64,000 nt of DNA from Leguminivora glycinivorella. Its lineage: Eukaryota; Arthropoda; Insecta; Lepidoptera; Tortricidae. The notes under the pieces were generated by a model, which worked only from the letters and a program-made list of their open reading frames with translations, had not been told where the DNA came from and searched no databases. The DNA lies in NCBI RefSeq assembly GCF_023078275.1, contig NC_062978.1:25751967-25815966 (forward strand), given 5' to 3'. Shown here piece by piece: positions 58,001-64,000 of the stretch (position 1 is its first letter; the number at the start of each line of letters is the position of its first letter). The translations under genes and the position numbers were made by a program.

Positions 58001-60808
58001 GAAATACAGTTTAGTACGTATTGGTACAGTCAACTACAAAGATTTTCATTCACTTTTTGAATGATTATTTTTTTTTTATTTGCATAAAACAAGCGTATAT
58101 ACATAGGTGTTCAAAAAAAATATCCACAGCACGATTCTTGTTTTGCCCCGACAGGCGTACAAATGTTGTTTACTTATGAACTAACAAAACTTAACTAACT
58201 ATATACAAGATGTATACTAGTCTTACACACTATAATTATTCATGCAGTTCTGTACATAAAACATTTCCAAAACAGCATAGCTCGCAACAGTGACAATAAA
58301 TTAATTATATATAAACATTTAATTTGAATTTACAATAAATAATTAGTATTAAATAATTGATTATAATTTACAATTTATTACATATTCATCAATAGAGTAA
58401 TAACAATTTTCAATTAAATGATTAAACAATGTCTTTTTGAAAACCAATGGGTGTAATTCTTTAATGTCATCAGATAGGATATTGAATAATTTGATAGCCA
58501 TACAGTAAACGTTTTTCCTGGATAACGCTAACTTAGTCATAGGTAAAAGCAATTTAGTTCTATGTGTTCCACGTTTGGAGTTGGTTGTGATAATTTCAAA
58601 AAACGACATATGTTTCTTAATAAAAATACACATTTCAAAAATATAAAGTGACGGAAGAGGCAGTATACGTTTGGATTGAAACAAAGACTTACAAGGCGCT
58701 AAAAATTCTGCTCCGCATAGAGTTCGGATACATTTTTTTTGTAATTTAAATATAATATCTGCGTCTACTGAGTTACCCCATAGTATGAGCCCGTATCGCA
58801 ATATGGATGCCACATAACCATGGTATGCGGTAAGAGCTGCTTCCTCCGAAACTACATTTCGCACGCGATTTAGAACATATACAAAGCGATCCAGCCGTAT
58901 ACGCAGGTCATCTATATGAGCTTTCCAATTACAGAAACTGTCCAATGTTATACCTAAGAATTTAGCTGCCTCTACTTCTTCAATTATAGTGTCATTATAG
59001 GTTACCTTCAAATTCATTTTCTTACTTTTGCATGTTAAAAATTGTATCACTTTGGTTTTGTTTAAATTAATGTTAAGGTCATTGATTTCTAGCCATATTA
59101 TTATGTCTCTTATTGCGTCGTTTATATCATCATTAAAGGTCATAGTGTCGTTACATTTTACGAGTAAGGTAGTATCGTCGGCGAATAAGATACACTCCTG
59201 TTTTGTAGCATTGGGTAGGTCGTTAATGTAAAGCAAAAACAACAGTGGACCTAGTATACTTCCTTGCGGTACTCCTGTCGAGTTTTTTCTATAACATGAC
59301 CTAAAAGTTGTTTTATTGTTACCAATTATTCTCGTAGTTTCCACACACTGCTGGCGGTTACTAAGATAACTATTAAGCCATTCATGAGCAATTCCTCTTA
59401 TGCCATATTTCCATAATTTATTTAAAAGTATTTTATGATTTACGAAATCAAATGCTTTAGTCATATCTAACAGTATTGCGACTACAGGAACATTACTGTC
59501 CAAGTTTTCTATTACAGATTTCACTAATTGAAAGCATGCCTTAGTAGTAGAACTATTTTTCCGAAACCCATATTGCTCATTTTTTAATATCTGATATTTT
59601 AATAATAAGCTACATATTTTGTTATGCATTACCTTCTCGAATATTTTCGAGAAAACCGGTATTAGAGTGATAGGTCTATAATTGGTAACGTCGTGTTTGT
59701 TCCCCTTTTTATGTAATGGTTTTACCACTGAGTATTTGAGTCTTTTTGGAAAAATACCCTGTGTAAATGAGAGATTTATGATGTGACATAAAGGTGTTGA
59801 AATACTTGTAGCACATAATTTAAGGACTTTAGTGCATATGTCGTCGTAACCTGTAGAGTTTGTATTACGTAAATTTTGTATAACTTTTATAATGTCTAAA
59901 TTATTTACTGGTGTAAGAAACATACTGTGTTCGATTTGGGGTATATTGTTGGCCTGACTTACTCGCTGTTGTGATTGATGTGTGATATTTATGAAGTAGT
60001 CATTCATTTTTCACCTCGTTGCATTGTAATTGACATCTCTTTGGAGTTGACTGTACAGTGAGCTGCAGGGTTAGCACATGATTGTCGCGAGAGTATGTCG
60101 CCGCGAGATAGACTTCATTGATTAAGTAGCCATGCACTTTTGTAGTTCAGTGTACATGGTACGGTCAGCCAAGAAAGTGGTTTACCACTTTTCGACTCTA
60201 CGTTAAACACATACGGTTGAAAAGTGGTAAACCACTTTTTTGGCTGACTGTACATTGTTTGTCATGTGCAAGTTGCAGAACATAATAAAGGTTTTCAAAA
60301 GTTCCTAAAATTTTTTTGAGAATATTTTCATCAAATTTTTAATAAGGTCTGTTCTCAGACAGGTAAGGTTTGTTCTCCTTAAGATCGACACGAAGTAGGA
60401 AACGGCTGCAGCGGCTGCGGCAACGGGCCGCTATGCCTGTGGATATGCTATGAAACCCGAGCTTTAGACGGAAAATATGCACATATTTACATACATACAT
60501 ACATGTGTTACATCCCATAGACGGTTAGGCAGAACACATGAAACTACTAAAGCTCCTGTGCCACTCTTGGAAAATGTATCTCGCCAAAATAACTTTTTGA
60601 CCATTATTTTACACCCACTTTAATAAAAAAAAAATTGTTAAATAATAAGTCTGTAATGTGTTATTTAATTCCTCTTTTATTTCAATTTGCAGAGGTCTGG
60701 TGTGCCAAGTGAGGCCGGACCTTGGCCAGTTCGGGGTGTACCGGCTGAATGCGACCGACGAGGCATGCACCGTCAAGACCCTCAGAGAACCAGTTGACAT
60801 TTATTTGC
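48833..60808 (+). CDS. Hgsnat: Heparan-alpha-glucosaminide N-acetyltransferase homologue, 5' three exons
   Basis: HGSNAT is a lysosomal multi-pass membrane enzyme that moves acetyl from cytosolic acetyl-CoA to the terminal glucosamine of heparan sulfate. Three exons (48833-49033, 55080-55207, 60693-60808) join in phase to give the lumenal N-terminal region. It has LKIDQAYMVADSDADVNLGV, DDCFRCPFELQKI, VCQVRPDLGQFGVYRL, EACTVKTLREPVDIYL. These match the human pattern MDQA....L.V......C..C.F..., EYRFGEFGNYSL and ACDL....DPVD..LP. ATG 48833 is preceded in frame by TAG at 48815. No signal peptide is visible, so an earlier exon is possible. The membrane-spanning part lies beyond the window. The donor of exon 3 leaves one base. 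Confidence 0.85.
49645..50050 (+). repeat. SINE followed by GTAGCCGAATGG-type palindrome
   Basis: 49645-49885 is a full SINE (GACCGGTCTGGCTTGGTAGT head, ATTTATTTATT tail). 49895-50050 contains AGCTATCTCTATCGTTCTTC, GGTATTGGCGGGACAGAGCC as in 56860. Confidence 0.65.
50376..51205. mobile_element. Possible TIR element with CCATAATGGAC motifs
   Basis: The ends read TAAGGTGAAATACCCCATAA and, inverted, TAAGGTAACGGACCCAATCA. The motif TCCATNATNGG occurs at least six times between. No coding sequence is recognised. Confidence 0.4.
51490..52075. repeat. Cluster of LINE/SINE fragments
   Basis: 51495-51600 is the GCATCTTCTGGGCGAGCTC tail, 51725-51860 the GGCAAACGAGC repeat, 51860-52075 the second SINE family on the minus strand (GGTTTCCTCACGATGTTTTC). 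Confidence 0.6.
52080..55020. other. HGSNAT intron 1 without supported genes
   Basis: AT-rich. 52575-52960 (GGTCAATTCTCCATACAAAC, GTTTTTGAAGATAGAGCAAT) looks like a common lepidopteran repeat. GACGGGATTTCCCG occurs near 53160 and 53622. 54313-54358 is half of a MITE. I see no exon or RNA gene. Confidence 0.4.
55080..55207 (+). CDS. Hgsnat: HGSNAT exon 2
   Basis: The acceptor is ctcttgttcccag and the donor ACAAC|GTGAGT. It encodes CPFELQKIIKADTQESWMVD and SSEQYISATNT. It is followed by two decayed tandem copies. Confidence 0.85.
55225..55475 (+). pseudogene. Two decayed tandem copies of HGSNAT exon 2
   Basis: Copy 2 (55225-55339) and copy 3 (55357-55475) repeat the exon and its GTGAGT donor with a spacing of 132 and 136 nt. 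Both lack 8 nt including the acceptor AG found before copy 1. Copy 2 would read IINADTQESWMVNTAHRFSW and is still open; copy 3 has a net 4 nt insertion that shifts frame. Copies 2 and 3 resemble each other more than copy 1, so copy 3 arose from copy 2. Confidence 0.88.
55515..55755 (-). repeat. SINE-like repeat (CACGCCTGTGTCCC family)
   Basis: GGGTTAAGAATTTCACCACC and TGCTCTGCCTACCCC place it with 9835-10078; it sits just after the exon 2 copies. Confidence 0.6.
55940..56268. mobile_element. Two tandem GTAGCCGAATGGCA palindromes
   Basis: Each unit starts GGCCCCGTAGCCGAATGGCA and ends GTGCCATTCGGCTAGCCACC, with AGATAGATATCTACTAGCGC inside. Units at 55940-56103 and 56106-56263. Related units at 56765-56925 and 62850-63162. 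Confidence 0.85.
56320..56745. mobile_element. MITE with MITE nested inside
   Basis: The outer element (GTCAAGGATGAGACTTTGGG ... CCCAAATCTCATCATTGAG) matches 11053-11210. The inner one at 56463-56625 is the CACTACTTTTAAAA family in reverse. Confidence 0.75.
56760..56930. mobile_element. GTAGCCGAATGGCA palindrome
   Basis: GTGGCTAGCCGAATGGCACA at left and GCCATTCGGCTACGGGGCC at right, with imperfect internal symmetry. Confidence 0.8.
57580..57790 (+). repeat. (GT)n-associated interspersed repeat
   Basis: A GTGTGTGTGTGTCTGTCTGT run is followed by GATGAACCGATTTAGATTTC and GAGTTAGTCGGGAGTGTTCT, a unit often found in lepidopteran introns (from memory). Confidence 0.45.
58066..60010 (-). mobile_element. 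Non-LTR retrotransposon with intact reverse transcriptase frame
   Basis: A 548-codon frame (60007-58361) includes LHKKGNKHDVTNYRPITLIP, the EQYGFRKNSSTTKACF segment, LLDMTKAFDFVNH, GVPQGSILGPLLFLLYINDL, catalytic ILFADDTTLL and a C-terminal thumb. The 3' tail ends in an A-run (T-run at 58070-58080 on +). The endonuclease is absent, so the copy is 5'-truncated and unlikely to move alone. Jockey/CR1-like, related to 1540-4770 and 31440-31895. It sits in HGSNAT intron 2. Confidence 0.9.
60155..60256. mobile_element. Palindromic MITE
   Basis: GTACGGTCAGCCAAGAAAGT and CTTTTTTGGCTGACTGTAC with GGTTTACCACTTTTC / GAAAAGTGGTAAACC form the arms. Confidence 0.85.
60693..60808 (+). CDS. Hgsnat: HGSNAT exon 3
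   Basis: The acceptor is ttcaatttgcag and the donor TTTGC|GTGAGT. It encodes GLVCQVRPDLGQFGVYRLNA, TDEACTVKTLREPVDIYL. The next exon should carry the first transmembrane helix and is not in the window. Confidence 0.88.
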
Positions 60809-61325
60809 GTGAGTATATAAATATGTTTAAACCATTTAGGTATTTACATCAACAAAGATATATGAAGAAAGTGAGACTAAATAAGCTTCATGCTGATAAT
60901 ATTTTCTAGCTGTATCACAATGCTGATGTTGTGCGAGGATATTGCCGTTTACCAATTGCGAATCGTCGATTTCTGTAAAAAATATGCTGCACGCTGGGAT
61001 TCCTCCTTGTTGCCTCATGACTGAGGGTCACGAGTGTCACAACCACATTTCCTTATTTTCTGTCCATTCTGAACGATTTTTCCTGTTCCCTGGACCTGGA
61101 GGGCCTCTTACAACGTCAAAGATTTTGATGATTTATTACCGTTCGTAATAGTGTGCAACATTATAAGAGTCTAGTAGGGACACTTGCTGTCTACACACAT
61201 CATTTGTCTATTGGCTTCGTGCGAAGTGCATGGAGGGGGTAAGCAAAGCGATCGCAGTGCTTGCGGTGGTCAAAATCGACACTGATTGTGGTTGTCATCT
61301 ATCAAAACTCATAAAATATAATACA

Positions 61326-61470
61326 ATGTTTGATATGGGGTATCAATGTTGTTTCGTTGTTAATTGTAAAAATAATGGCATAAATAGTCGTTGCACGTTC
61401 TATGCGTTTCTTAGAGCACATTGGAAATTGGATCAAAAAACTAAATGGATAGCTACGGTGAAAAGAAAAC
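61326..61470 (+). CDS. THAP-type zinc finger exon in HGSNAT intron 3
   Basis: It encodes MGYQCCFVVNCKNNGINSRC, TFYAFLRAHWKLDQKTKWIA and TVKRK, then the donor C|GTAAGT. C..C (C-x4-C), the CTFY.F core and W.L.Q..KWI..V.R are typical of the DNA-binding THAP domain. The usual FP is FL here. The second half (C-x2-H and AVPTIF box) must be in a later exon that I cannot find before 64000. It could be part of a P-element-like transposase or a domesticated THAP gene. The frame is also open upstream of this ATG. Confidence 0.55.
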
Positions 61471-61479
61471 GTAAGTGAC

Positions 61480-62845
61480 ATGTCAAAACAAAACATTATA
61501 ATAAATTATATTTAAGCTTTCTTTACCTAATATTGTTCAATACGCTGTTAGTATTTTTCCTACCGTAAAAGATTATGCTTAAAGATTCAGGCCTAGCCTG
61601 GGAATAGGCCCGTGTCGGATATTTCTGCGGCCGCGGACATGACTACGTACTTACGTTTAGATTTATTTTATATGGCATTAACGGGACGGAGGTTTAGCGA
61701 ATACCATATATATCACTAGCTCGAAAAACTTGTACCATTACTCCTATGTTCTTCAAGATTCCCTATATGCCCTGCCAGCACCAATTTATTGACTCTTTCT
61801 GTAGTCTGGGGTTGGAAGTTTATACTAGGAGTAATGCTTTGGAAACTGATTTTTGGTATTATATCCTTGTCTTTATAATCTATCTACCTAAATTACACTT
61901 GAAATAGTATCTCTTGTTATTCGATTTATTTAAAATTAACGAAAAATCGTTAAAATATAGTGTTTGTTTACATGTCATTTTTTGACATTTTCCACTTCAA
62001 ATTCACATGGTAGTGGGCGTAATTGTCGTGCACGTAGCCAATATTATACATAGGTACTCTAGGTAAATAATGTATAGTTACCTAGAACCTAGACTAATAC
62101 ATAATTAATACACTGCTAAAAAGATGCACAGTTGCACACTTCTAAATACCACAATAGGTAATTTATCACATATACTTATTTCAAGTTTTCTCATGTGCTA
62201 TAAATTATGTCAGTCGTAAAGATCAATATCATACAATATTACTAATCGTAAAATTTCCTTATTATCACCTCGGTAAACTAAATTATTGTACTGGTCAAGG
62301 TTCATTGAGACTCCTTTCCGTTTTTTGTTGTTTATAATAAATAAGTTGAATAACTTACTGACCAGTGACTTGTCCTTGACTTAATGAGTTTGATATTAAA
62401 TTGGTGTCAGTAGGTAGCAGTAGTACGTGATTACGGTCTAGGTAAAATATCTTTAACTAGAAACAAAATATACTCTTAAGAATATACCTAAGCCAGTAAA
62501 ATAAGAAATGTTTGTTGAACTCGGCTGCGCCTCGGCCGACAATTGCCTACATATGCAGATCACAGTGCAGGCTTCCTTATTTACAGGCCAAGGTATGTAC
62601 CTATCTATTACTATTTTTCTATTCGACGGAACGGAACCGAGAAGCTGTAACTTCGTTTAGCGCAGCTCCATGAAATTTGACGCTTTTCGCTCGGAGAACA
62701 GAAAATGTCTTTTTCCGGCCTCAAACTGAGTAGGTATATGATCAAATTTTACATACGGTAATATAATTAAATATATGTAGAAATAATTCGACAGTATTCT
62801 AACCCAGACCAATCGGCTTCAATAGGTCACCCAGAAGGTAGAGAT
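61480..62845. other. HGSNAT intron 3, no supported gene
   Basis: AT-rich. I looked for the second half of the THAP domain and for the first HGSNAT membrane helix and found neither. 62610-62720 contains GACGGAACGG..CTTCGTTTAGCG, weakly like 11900-11990. Confidence 0.4.
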
Positions 62846-62849
62846 CAGC

Positions 62850-63162
62850 GTGTCTAGCCGGATGCACAAAACGCTCACGAAACGAAACGCTCGTAGATAT
62901 CTATCTCTATCGCTCTTGCGTACTGGCGCGACGAGCCAGACTACCTTTCGCGGCGTTTCGTTTTCGTTTCACGTCATAGAATTGCCATTCGGCTACGGGG
63001 CCAGGGTGGCTAGCCGAATGGCACAATCGCTCACGAAACGCTCACGAAACGAAGCGCTAGTAGATATCTATCTCTATCGCGCTTGCGTATTGGCGCGACA
63101 GAGCCAGCGGCGTATCGCTTTCGTTTGGCTTCGGAGAAATGCCATTCGGCTACGAGGCCTGT
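62850..63162. mobile_element. Two tandem GTAGCCGAATGGCA palindromes
   Basis: Unit 1 at 62850-63002 and unit 2 at 63004-63162, both with ATAGATATCTATCTCTATCG-type centres. The second is nearly identical to 56760-56930. Confidence 0.8.
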
Positions 63163-63448
63163 AGTGTCAGTATATACCTACAGTACCCAGTAGACCAAAT
63201 AAAGTGTTGAACTTTATTATTCATTTCACCAACATTGCATAATTTTCATAAATCGAATCACTTTATCGGAAACCCTTGACATACAATTTACTGTCGTAAT
63301 GTCCTTGCTTCTCCCTTTATTATCTTGTAAAGTGTCCGTACGATCATCCTTTATCTTACGAGACGCCTTGTTTATCACAGACGGCCTCCTTCATAATCGA
63401 CACCTTGATCGATTTTAATCAGGTTAAAGGATTTCGAAAATATACAAT

Positions 63449-63857
63449 AGGGATGACGACTACATAAAAAAAATGGTATTCAGTGGCGGCTGGTGAAAAT
63501 TTCTGCTAGGCAACACTGAGCAAAAAGAAACCAATCTTAACATTAGGTACTTTACTAGTAATCAATTTTAGGCAAAAATTTAGTCCGTCAGTTAGATCGT
63601 CCAAAAATACTGAACACATATTTTTCGCATTTTCTAATTAATGAAAAAATACAAAGATATAGAGCATCAAAGTTCCGGAGTGCGGGCTTGTGACGTCACT
63701 TCTAAGTAAAAATTGTACCTAGGCGTGACGTCACGCGAAACTTCAACGCGCTGTACCTTCGTTATTTTTCATTTACGAGAAAAAAGAAAAAATACGTGTC
63801 TAAAATTCTTTGATAATCTAACTGACGGACTAATTAGTTTTTTTAGTCGTCTCGCCT
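63449..63857. mobile_element. Palindromic element (TTTAGTCCGTCAGTTAGAT), copy 2
   Basis: Outer ends GGGATGACGACTACATAAAA and TTTTTTAGTCGTCTCGCC; inner ends TTTAGTCCGTCAGTTAGATC and GATAATCTAACTGACGGACT. A 95 nt insertion (63481-63578) is absent from copy 1. Confidence 0.75.
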
Positions 63858-63939
63858 ATTATGCAATCGGTCACTTTCTGTGACCGCAACGCTCGCCGTC
63901 GGGAGAGTGTTCGATCCTCCGCCTCACACTCTACTATTT

Positions 63940-64000
63940 GCATTTTCAGAATTTGGTTCCCCCCCAATTAGCGTAAGTTGTTAACAAACATTAACTCGCT
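63940..64000. mobile_element. Start of CCCAATTAGCG MITE cut by the window end
   Basis: CCCAATTAGCGTAAGTTGTT at 63963 matches the left arm of 30704-30965. Confidence 0.65.

Noticed and set aside
1..64000. CRISPR arrays, bacterial operons, ribosomal RNA genes, integrated virus
   Set aside because: No spaced identical repeats of CRISPR type, no rRNA sequence, and no recognisable viral capsid, envelope or polymerase gene; the organisation is that of an insect nuclear genome.

Overview
The window is eukaryotic and most likely from a moth or butterfly (Lepidoptera). It is AT-rich, with GT-AG introns and insect-type genes. It is packed with tRNA-derived SINEs, RTE-like and jockey/CR1-like LINE ends, Helitron-like CTAGT ends and palindromic MITEs of kinds common in lepidopteran genomes. 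The order is an inference from gene content and repeat style, not from a database search.

There are four recognisable host genes and one isolated domain exon. (1) Positions 64-32563, + strand: the 3' two thirds of a class II phosphoinositide 3-kinase (Drosophila Pi3K68D / human PIK3C2 type). Nineteen exons join without a frame break into 913 residues: end of the first C2 domain, PIK helical domain, lipid kinase domain, PX domain, C-terminal C2 domain, TAG stop. The 5' end lies outside the window. (2) Inside the 11.4 kb intron 15, on the opposite strand, a two-exon gene (25199 to 18234) encodes a 295-residue Lys/Glu-rich protein that I do not recognise. (3) Positions 43050-37994, - strand: a secreted lipase of the pancreatic-lipase family with a visible Ser-Asp-His triad, convergent with the kinase. 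(4) From 48833, + strand: the first three coding exons of a heparan-alpha-glucosaminide N-acetyltransferase (HGSNAT) homologue, which runs out of the window. Its third intron holds an exon for a THAP-type zinc finger at 61326-61470.

The rest is mainly transposable elements. Three LINE reverse transcriptase fragments lie at 1540-4770, 7650-9110 and 58066-60010. A 5.3 kb foldback element (19666-24954) has a 9 bp target duplication, splits a SINE, and carries a GC-rich internal segment with eight copies of a 97 bp tandem repeat. A 1 kb foldback (44313-45325) has a tRNA-like core. A 0.65 kb triple tandem of an RTE 3' end lies at 29340-29985.

The most unusual signal is repeated duplication of coding exons just downstream of the parent exon. 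Kinase exon 6 has a decayed copy at 7396-7620 and exon 15 one at 17692-17986. Each is cut by a MITE whose removal, with one target duplication, restores the exon end and splice donor. Exon 13 has partial copies at 15497-15640. HGSNAT exon 2 has two further tandem copies at 55225-55475. The exon 6 copy differs from its parent almost only at synonymous sites, so it was probably once a translated alternative exon. A hAT-like MITE (14815-15340) has also inserted 2 nt before the AG of the intron 12 splice acceptor and now supplies its pyrimidine tract.
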